A stretch of 64,000 nucleotides of DNA from Pseudoalteromonas sp. P1-25 (lineage in GTDB: Bacteria > Pseudomonadota > Gammaproteobacteria > Enterobacterales > Alteromonadaceae). Of the stretch, positions 18,543 through 25,797 are shown piece after piece. The stretch is taken from contig NZ_LKDW01000018.1 of assembly GCF_001401805.1 (NCBI RefSeq), positions 17,006-81,005 of the forward strand, written 5' to 3'. The notes below the pieces were generated by a model. It was not told the DNA's origin. It ran no database searches and saw only the letters and a list, made by a program, of their open reading frames with translations. How positions within the stretch are numbered: the first letter of the stretch is position 1; every line of letters starts with the position of its first letter. A program made the translations under genes and the position numbers.

Positions 18543-18584
18543 TACGTGTAACGTAAAAAACATGATACAAAGCTGAGTGTACTT

Positions 18585-18605
18585 AAGCCTACATTCGGCT
18601 TTTAT
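18585..18605 (+). terminator. Weak terminator-like hairpin after the MBL-fold gene
   Basis: AAGCC (18585-18589) pairs with GGCTT (18597-18601) around a 7-base loop and is followed by TTTATTTT. The stem is only five pairs, so it may be a weak terminator or chance. Confidence 0.4.
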
Positions 18606-18630
18606 TTTCTTATGCCCAAAGGAGTTGTGT

Positions 18631-20163
18631 ATGTCGGCAGAAAAAACCCACCTAGAAATTTGTAACTTAACAAAAGAGCAGTATCCGCAAATTAAGACCT
18701 TAATGGATCAGGCTTACCCTGATTTAGGTGGCGCGTGGCCAAGCCATACTATTTTTAGATTGATAGATCAGTTTCCTGAAGGGCAAATAGGCATAGTGGA
18801 TGATGGCGTGCTGGTGGGCATAGCACTGAGCGTGCAAGTTGATTACACGCGTTTTTCAAACCCGCATACGTACGAAGACATAGCCGATGGCCACGACCGT
18901 GTATTTAGTGACTCCGACGGCGATGCGCTATACGGTTTAGATGTAGCCATTAGCGAAACCCACCGAGGCATGCGCTTAGGGCGCAGGTTATACGATGCTC
19001 GTAAAGAATTGTGCCGCCAATATAACCTACGGGCAATTTTAGCCGGTGGGCGTATTCCGCGTTATTACAATCACAGCAGTGAAATGACGCCAATGGAATA
19101 CATTGAAAAAGTTGACCAAAAAGAGCTTTACGACCCAATTTTAAGTTTTCAACTCTCTAACGATTTTCAGGTAAAGCGGTTACTTAAAAAATACCTGCCA
19201 GAGGATCAAGAGTCTGTAGGTTACGCCACGTTACTTGAGTGGAATAACATAATGTATGAACCAACCGATACAGTACTCGAATCGACTAAATCGATTGTGC
19301 GGGTAGGTGCGGTGCAATGGCAAATGCGTTGTGTTGAGTCGGTTGAAGAGCTACTTAAACAAGTGGAATACTTTGTCGATACAGTCTCTGATTATAAAAG
19401 TGACTTTATTTTATTTCCGGAATTTTTTAATGCGCCACTTATGGGGCTTACCGAACAAAGTAATCAAACTGAGGCTATTCGCTATTTAGCTGAGTACACC
19501 GAAACGTTTAAAAACGCCATGTCGCGCATGGCAATAGAGTACAACGCTAATATTATTACTGGCTCTATGCCCCTTGCCGAAGACGATAAAATTTATAACG
19601 TCAGTTACTTATGCCACCGAAGCGGTAAAATAGACGAGCAGCGCAAAATACACATCACCCCGCATGAGCAAAATGACTGGGTGATTCAAGGCGGCGACAA
19701 AATTGCCGTGTTCGATACCGATGCTGGGCGTGTGGGTATTCAAATTTGTTATGATGTAGAGTTTCCTGAGCTTTCGCGTATTTTAGCCAAGCAGGGGCTT
19801 GATATACTTTTTGTACCATTTTGGACCGATACTAAAAATAGTTATTTACGGGTTCGTCACTGTGCGCAAGCGCGCGCAATCGAAAACGAATGTTACGTGG
19901 TTATTGCAGGTTCAGTGGGTAACTTACCTGAGGTAGAAAGCTTAGACGTACAGTACTCACAATCAGCTGTACTAACACCATCAGACTTTTCGTTTCCGCA
20001 CGATGCAACATTAAATGAAGCCACACCTAATACCGAAATGTTATTATTTAGCGACCTTGATATGGATAAGCTAAAAATTCTTCATAGCGAAGGGACAGTG
20101 CGCAATTTAAAAGATCGCCGCGAAGATTTATACGACGTAATTTTGAAAAAGAGAGATGTTTAA
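18631..20163 (+). CDS. Fused GNAT acetyltransferase and carbon-nitrogen hydrolase
   Basis: 510 residues in two domains. Residues 1-210 form a GNAT acyltransferase (acetyl-CoA site near RGMRLGRRLYDAR). Residues 225-505 form a nitrilase-superfamily amidohydrolase with the Glu-Lys-Cys triad: Glu in LFPEFFNAP, Lys in EQRKIHIT and Cys in IQICYDVEFPEL. The start at 18631 has AAAGGAG 6 bases upstream; an open extension to 18577 runs through the preceding hairpin and is rejected. The fusion type is widespread but its substrate is unknown. Its stop overlaps by one base with the start of a Gdx/SugE-type exporter gene, so the two are translated together, perhaps around a small nitrogen-rich cation; this is inference. 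Confidence 0.88.
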   Translation: MSAEKTHLEICNLTKEQYPQIKTLMDQAYPDLGGAWPSHTIFRLIDQFPEGQIGIVDDGVLVGIALSVQVDYTRFSNPHTYEDIADGHDRVFSDSDGDALYGLDVAISETHRGMRLGRRLYDARKELCRQYNLRAILAGGRIPRYYNHSSEMTPMEYIEKVDQKELYDPILSFQLSNDFQVKRLLKKYLPEDQESVGYATLLEWNNIMYEPTDTVLESTKSIVRVGAVQWQMRCVESVEELLKQVEYFVDTVSDYKSDFILFPEFFNAPLMGLTEQSNQTEAIRYLAEYTETFKNAMSRMAIEYNANIITGSMPLAEDDKIYNVSYLCHRSGKIDEQRKIHITPHEQNDWVIQGGDKIAVFDTDAGRVGIQICYDVEFPELSRILAKQGLDILFVPFWTDTKNSYLRVRHCAQARAIENECYVVIAGSVGNLPEVESLDVQYSQSAVLTPSDFSFPHDATLNEATPNTEMLLFSDLDMDKLKILHSEGTVRNLKDRREDLYDVILKKRDV

Positions 20164-20480
20164 TGGCATGGGTTTATTTAGTCATTGCAGGCCTGCTTGA
20201 AATAGGCTGGCCAATTGGTTTAAAGGTATCGCAAAACCCGGATACTCGTTGGCAAGGTATTGCAATGGCAATTGCATTTATGGTGGCCAGTGGCTTTATG
20301 CTATGGCTTGCACAAAAGCAAATATCAATGGGGACGTCTTATGCCGTATGGACTGGAATAGGTGCTGCGGGGACGTTTTTAGTGGGTATATTATTTTACG
20401 GGGATGCAGCCACGTTTGGCCGCATTGCAGGTGTGCTGATGATTATTTGCGGTGTGATAACGCTAAAAATCAGCTCTTAA
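20163..20480 (+). CDS. SMR-family exporter, SugE/Gdx subtype
   Basis: 105 residues with four membrane segments, the size of small multidrug resistance transporters. The conserved Glu13 in AGLLEIGWPIGLK and the Gdx signature GTSYAVWTGIGAAGT place it with SugE/Gdx (guanidinium exporters) rather than EmrE. It works as an antiparallel dimer swapping a cation for protons at the inner membrane. The start codon shares one base with the TAA of the GNAT-nitrilase gene. I looked for a guanidine riboswitch ahead of the pair and did not find one. A terminator follows. Confidence 0.9.
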   Translation: MAWVYLVIAGLLEIGWPIGLKVSQNPDTRWQGIAMAIAFMVASGFMLWLAQKQISMGTSYAVWTGIGAAGTFLVGILFYGDAATFGRIAGVLMIICGVITLKISS

Positions 20481-20528
20481 AAAGAGCGCTTAACACTTGC
20501 TTTAAAAGTTATAAGCAGCTTTACAGTA

Positions 20529-20556
20529 GCGCAGGTTTATAAGCCTGCGCTTTTTT
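20529..20556 (+). terminator. Terminator after the Gdx/SugE gene
   Basis: GCGCAGG (20529-20535) pairs with CCTGCGC (20544-20550), 8-base loop, followed directly by six Ts (20551-20556). Confidence 0.85.
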
Positions 20557-20562
20557 ATGTTC

Positions 20563-21441
20563 TCAATTTGGTAGCATCACCAAAATAGCGGCAATGGCTA
20601 TTAAAATTAAGCCCGCGGTATCTTGCTTTTTAAGTGGCTGTTTTAACCAAAGTACGGCTATTAGCATGGTAAAAAATACCTCTACCTGACCAAGCGTTTT
20701 AACATACGCCACGTGCTGTAAACTCATTGCGCTAAACCAGCCAATAGAGCCTACACAACTAAAAATACTAATTGCTGTTGTAATGCCTTTATATTGCCAA
20801 AGTTTACTAAGAGTTTGTGGCTCTTTTAGTAATAAATAGCCAAGTAATATAAGCGTTTGTAGGCTTATTACAAACAGTAAAACCCATGCAGCCGAGTGCG
20901 GAAATAACAACCCTGAATTTAAACTTGCTTCGCGTACCCACAGCGATGTAAGGGCAAAGCTGGTACCACAGGCAAGGCCAAGTAATGCTGTTTTAGCATC
21001 AAAGCGTTTTACGCTGGTTATACCGCTAAGTAAAAGCACCGCAATAGCGCCTAAAAATACCCCAAGCCAACCAAGTAGGCTAAGCGCAGAGCCAAAAAAC
21101 AACACTCCTAAAATAGCCGCGACTAACGCCTCACTTTTAGCAAGGCCTGCACCTATGGCGTAATTGTTCATTTTAAACAGCTTTACCATTAAACCCGTGG
21201 CGAGTATTTGCATAACGCTTGCGCCAATAATAAAACCCCAAAAGGCATTATTAAAGGTAGGCATGGTCGTGTCTTGATATTGATATAAGCCATACAAATA
21301 CACTGCAGCAATAGGGCCGGCTAAAATAAAACGCGAAAGGGTTACGCCAGCTACACTTGCATGTGTGCTTAATTTACTTTGCAGGGCATTTCGCCATGCT
21401 TGCATAAAGGCGGCTAAAAAAGTGAAAAAGATCCAGGTCAT
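20563..21441 (-). CDS. DMT-superfamily (EamA-like) transporter
   Basis: 292 residues, about ten hydrophobic segments in two related halves as in EamA carriers. It starts MTWIFFTFLAAFMQAWRNAL. The first half ends near LLLSGITSVKR and the second half carries VAYVKTLGQVEVFFTMLIAV, the usual conserved region. Substrate is unknown; relatives export amino acids or metabolites. The start has no clear Shine-Dalgarno site. It is separated from its neighbours on both sides by terminators or the 255-base gap, so it is probably transcribed alone. Confidence 0.85.
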   Translation of the reverse strand: MTWIFFTFLAAFMQAWRNALQSKLSTHASVAGVTLSRFILAGPIAAVYLYGLYQYQDTTMPTFNNAFWGFIIGASVMQILATGLMVKLFKMNNYAIGAGLAKSEALVAAILGVLFFGSALSLLGWLGVFLGAIAVLLLSGITSVKRFDAKTALLGLACGTSFALTSLWVREASLNSGLLFPHSAAWVLLFVISLQTLILLGYLLLKEPQTLSKLWQYKGITTAISIFSCVGSIGWFSAMSLQHVAYVKTLGQVEVFFTMLIAVLWLKQPLKKQDTAGLILIAIAAILVMLPN

Positions 21442-21479
21442 GGGGGTCGTCGGTAAAAAAATAAGGTCTATAAATTAAC

Positions 21480-21637
21480 AATCTTTAGTTATTAAAGCGA
21501 TGCATTAAGGGTGATAGTGAATATTCCTCACCTGCGACATTATGCCGCACTGCTTTATAGGTAAACTTAGCTATAGTAAGAGTGATGTTATTGTTTAGCC
21601 GCCTGCGTATGTCATAAAACGTATAGGCGGCTTTTTT
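21480..21637 (+). ncRNA. Candidate small RNA or leader ending in an orphan terminator
   Basis: A plus-strand intrinsic terminator (AGCCGCCT 21597-21604, AGGCGGCT 21625-21632, Ts to 21637) has no plus-strand gene before it; the gene to the left runs the other way. Upstream is a possible hairpin GGTGA...TCACC (about 21509-21532) and a TGCG...CGCA pair. TATAGT at 21572-21577 could be a -10 but has no good -35. It is either a short RNA or an attenuator leader of the MAPEG gene; the 5' end is a guess. Confidence 0.35.
21597..21637 (+). terminator. Orphan intrinsic terminator before the MAPEG gene
   Basis: An 8-base-pair GC-rich stem (21597-21604 with 21625-21632), a 20-base loop, then six Ts (21632-21637). 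The minus side lacks a T tract. It lies 60 bases upstream of the next start codon. Confidence 0.75.
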
Positions 21638-21696
21638 GTGTATGTGTGTTATATGTATTGGTTAAATAACTAGGTTCTAAAATAAGAGAATACATT

Positions 21697-22080
21697 ATGA
21701 CGACATTAGTAGTATGCGCATTACTTGCTGTATTAATGCCTTATTTTGCAAAAATACCTGTAGCCGTTGCGATGGCAAAGCTCGGTCGGTATGACAATAA
21801 ACATCCGCGTTCGCAACAAGCAAAACTAACAGGCTTTGGTGCGCGGGCGCTCGCGGCACATCAAAATTGTTTTGAATCACTTGCAGTGTTTGCCGTTGCT
21901 ATTGCGGTGGTATTGGAAACTAACTCGGTAAATGCCGTAACCGAAACCTTGGCGGTGACCCATATAGTTTCGCGTACTTTATATTGCATTTTTTATTGGC
22001 TGAACCTAGATATTATACGTTCACTCGTATGGTTTATTGGTTTAGGCACTGCCATTGCCATGATTGTAATGAGTATCTAA
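21697..22080 (+). CDS. MAPEG family membrane protein
   Basis: 127 residues with four hydrophobic segments. MAPEG proteins are membrane enzymes of glutathione and eicosanoid metabolism; bacterial members are mostly uncharacterised. Family features visible are RYDNKHPR after the first segment, ALAAHQNCFESLAVFAVA in the second, and the late HIVSRTLYCIFYWLN. The Asn/Glu in HQNCFE are the usual glutathione-site positions. The gene stands alone between the orphan terminator and a long hairpin. Enzymatic activity cannot be inferred. Confidence 0.88.
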   Translation: MTTLVVCALLAVLMPYFAKIPVAVAMAKLGRYDNKHPRSQQAKLTGFGARALAAHQNCFESLAVFAVAIAVVLETNSVNAVTETLAVTHIVSRTLYCIFYWLNLDIIRSLVWFIGLGTAIAMIVMSI

Positions 22081-22095
22081 TTTTATTGTTAAAAC

Positions 22096-22132
22096 CACAA
22101 AGCAAGCGGCCTAAAAGGGCGCTTGCTTTGTG
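22096..22132. terminator. Long hairpin between convergent MAPEG and M56 genes
   Basis: CACAAAGCAAGCG (22096-22108) and CGCTTGCTTTGTG (22120-22132) form a 13-base-pair stem. The T tract is poor on both sides, so its termination strength is uncertain, but the place between convergent stops fits a shared terminator. Confidence 0.55.
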
Positions 22133-22153
22133 CTCTTGTATTACTCAATAGCA

Positions 22154-23365
22154 TTAATGGGATACTTTAATTCGCTCTATTAAATCAGTATTAGCAACCT
22201 TGTTGTTTATGGCAAAATCGAGCTGTACAAGTACATCATTAAACCCTGCCTCAGAGATTTTATATTCCCACTTCGCCAGCGCTTCTTTAGCTGATTTATC
22301 AAAAATGCCCGATGGCTTTGATTGAATGACACTAATATTTTTTGTTCTGCCATTGGCAGCAATATCGTATTTTAACACCACTGAGCCACTAATACCTTGT
22401 TGGGCGGCTTTAGTAGGGTAGCGTGGCTCAATGCGAATTATGGGTGAAATATGATCTTGTTTGGCACCTTGTGCTTGCGGTTGCTTTGCAATAGCGAGGG
22501 CACTTAACATAGTTGCGGCCACAAGCAGTATGCCACCTTTGGCAAGGCGAGAGTGAGTGCCACTGTGCTTTATATTGGTAAGTCGTTGTAACATGGTTTT
22601 TTTATCTCCGTAGTGTGAATAAGCCATTAGACCAGCGGGCGTTGTTGCCGCGCAGTTAACTAAGGCTTTGCTGTATAAAATGTGTTGGTGTGTGGTTTTA
22701 TTCGCAAGTACCCGTTCATCACAAGTCAGCTCTTGTAAGCGCCTACAACTTGCGTACGCCATCCAAGCGAGCGGATTAAACCATAATAAAATAGTAGCCA
22801 GTAACAGCAGGGCATTTATTAAGTTATCTTTGCGTTTTATGTGCACAGTTTCATGCTCTAAAATAAGCGCTAAAGAGGCTTTATCAAATTGGGTCTTGTA
22901 ATTGCTGGGCAGTACAAGCTTACTTTTAAATATACCCACCACCATTGGTGTGGCTGCATATTGACTGGCATAGGTTTTAATACCAGTGGCAAGACTGTGC
23001 TCTAGGTGCGTTAGTTCAGTTAGCTGCAGGCTTTTAACAAAACGTGTATGTGTAATAAAACTGGCTATTAATAACCCCATAGTAATAAGTACATACATGA
23101 GTGCCCAGCTAATCCCCATTTCATGAGAAAAGGGCTGGTTAGGGGTAATTAAGTAATGGCTAATATTGCTATTTTGCAGTGGTTTTATCGCATTGGGTAA
23201 ATTAGCAATAACTAATCCTGCAGGTACTAACCACGCTAACTTGTATACAAACCGCGCGCCAAGGGTTTTTAAACCAAATCGCTCGAGTAAAATAAATCCA
23301 CAAAACAAAATACTTAATAATAGTTGCTGTTCAATCAACCAATTAAATCCAGTTTGAATAACCAT
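22154..23365 (-). CDS. BlaR1-like M56 membrane peptidase with TonB C-terminal domain
   Basis: 403 residues. The first 300 hold membrane segments (about 13-30, 38-56, 85-105, 185-203, 275-292) and an M56 zinc peptidase with HETVH (171-175) and the WFNPLAWMAY...QELTCDE block that supplies the third ligand. The last 90 residues resemble a TonB C-terminal domain (IRIEPRYPTKAAQQGISGSV, KWEYKI). BlaR1 relatives cleave a BlaI-type repressor on sensing a signal; here the penicillin-binding sensor domain is replaced by the TonB-like domain. The gene starts 9 bases after the blaI-like gene, with AAGGGA as ribosome site. The signal is unknown. Confidence 0.88.
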   Translation of the reverse strand: MVIQTGFNWLIEQQLLLSILFCGFILLERFGLKTLGARFVYKLAWLVPAGLVIANLPNAIKPLQNSNISHYLITPNQPFSHEMGISWALMYVLITMGLLIASFITHTRFVKSLQLTELTHLEHSLATGIKTYASQYAATPMVVGIFKSKLVLPSNYKTQFDKASLALILEHETVHIKRKDNLINALLLLATILLWFNPLAWMAYASCRRLQELTCDERVLANKTTHQHILYSKALVNCAATTPAGLMAYSHYGDKKTMLQRLTNIKHSGTHSRLAKGGILLVAATMLSALAIAKQPQAQGAKQDHISPIIRIEPRYPTKAAQQGISGSVVLKYDIAANGRTKNISVIQSKPSGIFDKSAKEALAKWEYKISEAGFNDVLVQLDFAINNKVANTDLIERIKVSH

Positions 23366-23374
23366 GTTAATCCC

Positions 23375-23749
23375 TTACTTTTGGTTTTTTTCCCACTCAT
23401 CAATGACTTTTTTAAGCTCATTTATGTCTTGCTGAGAAAGCTGCTCCGATTTAGCAAACCCGCTTACCAGCGGCGCTATGCGGCCACTAAAAAAGCGCTC
23501 TATAAAGTTTTGGCTTTCTTTTAGGGTGTAGTCGGCGCGCTCCATACAGGGAGTATAAATATATTGGCGACCGTCCTTTTCAAAGGTCAGTGCGCCTTTT
23601 TTAACTAATCGACCTAGAAGGGTTTTAATGGTTTTTTCGTGCCATTGTTTGTCATCGCTTAAACGCTCAATAATTTGGCTGGCGGTTGCTGGGTAATTAA
23701 TCCAAAGTGCATCAAGCACGTCGAATTCTGCTTTTGATAACTCAATCAT
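23375..23749 (-). CDS. BlaI/MecI/CopY-family repressor
   Basis: 124 residues. A winged-helix DNA-binding domain (LSKAEFDVLDALW, TASQIIERL, KTIKTLLGRLVKKGAL) is followed by the dimerisation and cleavage region ending in QQDINELKKVIDEWEKN. BlaI proteins bind TACA/TGTA dyads and are inactivated by a BlaR1-type peptidase, here encoded immediately downstream. Two such dyads lie 11-46 bases upstream of the start codon, so the pair is very probably autorepressed. No beta-lactamase gene is next to it, so other targets must be elsewhere or the system serves a different response. Confidence 0.92.
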   Translation of the reverse strand: MIELSKAEFDVLDALWINYPATASQIIERLSDDKQWHEKTIKTLLGRLVKKGALTFEKDGRQYIYTPCMERADYTLKESQNFIERFFSGRIAPLVSGFAKSEQLSQQDINELKKVIDEWEKNQK

Positions 23750-23759
23750 TTTTATTGCC

Positions 23760-23795
23760 TACAAATGTAATCTTTAAGTTAAGACTACACCTGTA
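23760..23795 (-). promoter_or_regulatory. Two BlaI-type operators
   Basis: TACAAATGTA (23760-23769) and TACACCTGTA (23786-23795) are dyads of the TACA-N2-TGTA form, both embedded in the longer shared context CTACA..TGTAATC, 26 bases apart. This resembles the paired bla/mec operators of Gram-positive bacteria. They lie just upstream of the repressor start, where they would cover the promoter. Confidence 0.75.
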
Positions 23796-23851
23796 ATCTG
23801 TTTTTGCAAGGTTATTTTTTAACTTTTTATAGGTAATTAAGCGACTAGGTA

Positions 23852-24544
23852 TTAGATATTTGAAATATCTGTTTTATTAATTTGTATGTAGTGGTTTTCA
23901 GGTAGGTTTAGGTTTGAGAGGGCGAGTTCGCTAAATTGCACTCTAAATAAATCAATCACTTTAAAGCCGCAGTAATGCGCCATTTTACGTATTTGCCTGT
24001 TAAGGCCTTGTTTTAAAATAATACTAAATTGGTTGTCAGCTATTTTAGTGACTTCACACGGTAAGGTTACTTGTTTATCGATAGGGATTCCTGCGGCCAT
24101 TTTTTCACAAAACGCGTTATCAATAGGCTTATCTACCGTGACTAAATAACGTTTAGGCTGGTGGAAGTCTGGGTGAATAAGTTGATTACAAAAACCACCG
24201 TCGTTGGTCAAAACCAGCAAGCCACGAGAGTCTTTATCTAATCGGCCAATGGGGTAAACCCGGGTGAGGGTGGGTAAATGGTGAATTAGGCTGGCAGGGT
24301 CATTTTCATTTAATTTGCAGTCAATACCTACAGGTTTGTGGTACGCAAAATAAACCAAACCGGCTGGCCCTTTAACTGCTTGGCCATTAACTACTACGTC
24401 GTCTTGCTCATTAACGTGATCTATGTGATTAGCAGGGCGATTATTGACCATTACTACCCCGTCATCTATTAAGCGCGATGCTTGTTTTCGTGAGCACACA
24501 CCAGCGTGAGCAATGTATTTAGCGAGTCGAATTTTATTGCTCAT
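23852..24544 (-). CDS. RsuA/RluF-family pseudouridine synthase
   Basis: 230 residues. An N-terminal S4 RNA-binding domain (IRLAKYIAHAGVCSRKQASR, VVMVNNRPA) is joined to a pseudouridine synthase domain with the catalytic Asp in YPIGRLDKDSRGLLVLTNDG and the RQIRKM motif. It isomerises one uridine in ribosomal RNA (or tRNA for RluF). The order S4 then RLDKDSRG and the short length fit RluF or RsuA-type enzymes; I cannot tell which from sequence alone, so no symbol is given. The start lacks a clear Shine-Dalgarno site. Confidence 0.9.
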   Translation of the reverse strand: MSNKIRLAKYIAHAGVCSRKQASRLIDDGVVMVNNRPANHIDHVNEQDDVVVNGQAVKGPAGLVYFAYHKPVGIDCKLNENDPASLIHHLPTLTRVYPIGRLDKDSRGLLVLTNDGGFCNQLIHPDFHQPKRYLVTVDKPIDNAFCEKMAAGIPIDKQVTLPCEVTKIADNQFSIILKQGLNRQIRKMAHYCGFKVIDLFRVQFSELALSNLNLPENHYIQINKTDISNI

Positions 24545-24634
24545 AAGCTTAAAAGGCAGTGATGTAATAATTTGATCGCGATTATAGCAAAGGTGCGTAT
24601 CTATAAGGTTACTTTTTATTAAAAGGCGATTGTT

Positions 24635-24940
24635 ATGGGTATGAAATTTTCTGAGCTAAAAAAGCACGAACCATTACAAAAAGTGGTGGCGCACTCCCTT
24701 GAAATGGCGCTCTATCAGGTGTCTGTCATTGTAAATAACGTAGAGTATTACGTTACTGAAGAGAATGGCGAATTTGTAAAAGCGCTCAGTCCGCTGCATA
24801 TTCAAAAGCGGTTTGAAAACATAGCTTACGCCGAAATGGTGCTGCGACACACTAGTGCCTACGATGAAATGTGCGGCCAACCCGAAAAAACAACAAGTAA
24901 TTTGCTTGAAGTACCTTATGGAAAAAACAACCTGTTTTGA
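24635..24940 (+). CDS. Small DUF6482-like protein
   Basis: 101 residues, no signal peptide or membrane segment. The central part, YQVSVIVNNVEYYVTEENGE, fits the DUF6482 pattern as remembered; function is unknown. AAAAGG lies 8 bases before the start; a second Met two codons later is an alternative start. Followed after 41 bases by a GNAT gene on the same strand. Confidence 0.6.
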   Translation: MGMKFSELKKHEPLQKVVAHSLEMALYQVSVIVNNVEYYVTEENGEFVKALSPLHIQKRFENIAYAEMVLRHTSAYDEMCGQPEKTTSNLLEVPYGKNNLF

Positions 24941-24981
24941 TAGAGCTAGTTTGCTAGTATCTGCTCTTTTAAGGGCGGTAC

Positions 24982-25389
24982 ATGTATCAATTACAAGCAG
25001 ATAATACCGATGCGTTAAATTCAGCGCTTCGCACAAAAATAGTTGAGTTTAACGGGCAACATTTTGACGCCCCTAAAGTGCCATTAGGCTATAAATTTTT
25101 AGATGAAAAAGGCTGTTTAATTGCCGGCGTGAGTGGTTCCGTGTTTGGTAATTGGCTAATGATTAACTGGCTTTGGTGTAGCGATACTGCTCGGGGCAAG
25201 GGGTTAGCTGGCAAGCTTTTAAATGCGCTTGAACTTGCAGCTATTGAGCTTGGTGCCAACATTGCACAGCTCGACACGCTTGATTTTCAGGCCAAGCCAT
25301 TTTATGAAAAACGCGGATATGTGGTTAAGTATCAGCTTAACAACTACCCGCATTCTGGTACGCGTTATTTTATGGAAAAAACGCTTTAA
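24982..25389 (+). CDS. GNAT family N-acetyltransferase
   Basis: 135 residues, single GNAT domain. The acetyl-CoA pyrophosphate loop is the ARGKGLAGKLLNALE segment near residue 72, followed by the typical LDTLDFQAKPFYEKRGY, which marks the C-terminal strands. Substrate unknown. It may share a transcript with the small gene upstream. Its stop is 14 bases from the convergent hopJ-like gene, without an obvious terminator. Confidence 0.88.
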   Translation: MYQLQADNTDALNSALRTKIVEFNGQHFDAPKVPLGYKFLDEKGCLIAGVSGSVFGNWLMINWLWCSDTARGKGLAGKLLNALELAAIELGANIAQLDTLDFQAKPFYEKRGYVVKYQLNNYPHSGTRYFMEKTL

Positions 25390-25403
25390 TTGAGCTGTTT
25401 ATA

Positions 25404-25760
25404 TTACTTTGCTTTTAGCGGCTCACAATCAAAGCTCAGCCCTAAAAATGGCGTCGTTTCTGGCGCTAACATAAATGTACGAATGTTCATGTGGTCATCG
25501 CCTTTAGGGTTTTGTAGTACGTCCTCGCGGTAAAACTTACCAAAACAATCTAAGGTATTTTGTTTGCTTAAATCGTTTAATTTAGCAAATGCAAAAATTT
25601 TGCAAGACCCGTTGTTTTCACTTGCTGAGCTAAGTAAGCCGTGGTTATTAAATCCACACGCAGTAAAATCGTAATTAGCTTCTATCACCGCCATGGTATC
25701 GCTAAATTGTATGCTTTTAGGGTTGCCTGCAAGTTGCTGTAAAAAGTCGTTTAATAACAT
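25404..25760 (-). CDS. HopJ-domain protein
   Basis: 118 residues. The conserved blocks are unmistakable: FSDTMAVIEANYDF, NNGSCKIFAFAKLN, LDCFGKFYREDVL and GDDHMNIRTFM. The family is named after a Pseudomonas syringae type III effector but is common in free-living marine bacteria without secretion systems. There is no secretion gene here and no N-terminal secretion signal I can defend, so a housekeeping role, perhaps in stress, is more likely. Function is unknown. Confidence 0.9.
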   Translation of the reverse strand: MLLNDFLQQLAGNPKSIQFSDTMAVIEANYDFTACGFNNHGLLSSASENNGSCKIFAFAKLNDLSKQNTLDCFGKFYREDVLQNPKGDDHMNIRTFMLAPETTPFLGLSFDCEPLKAK

Positions 25761-25797
25761 GATTGCCCTTTTTTAACAGAAGATTCAAGGAGAAAAA

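Noticed and set aside
18543..18630. Guanidine (mini-ykkC type) riboswitch before the GNAT-nitrilase/Gdx pair
   Set aside because: There is only a weak five-pair hairpin near a possible terminator; I did not find two small hairpins with the expected ACGR loops.
22154..23749. Beta-lactam resistance operon
   Set aside because: Repressor and M56 peptidase are present but there is no beta-lactamase or penicillin-sensing domain.
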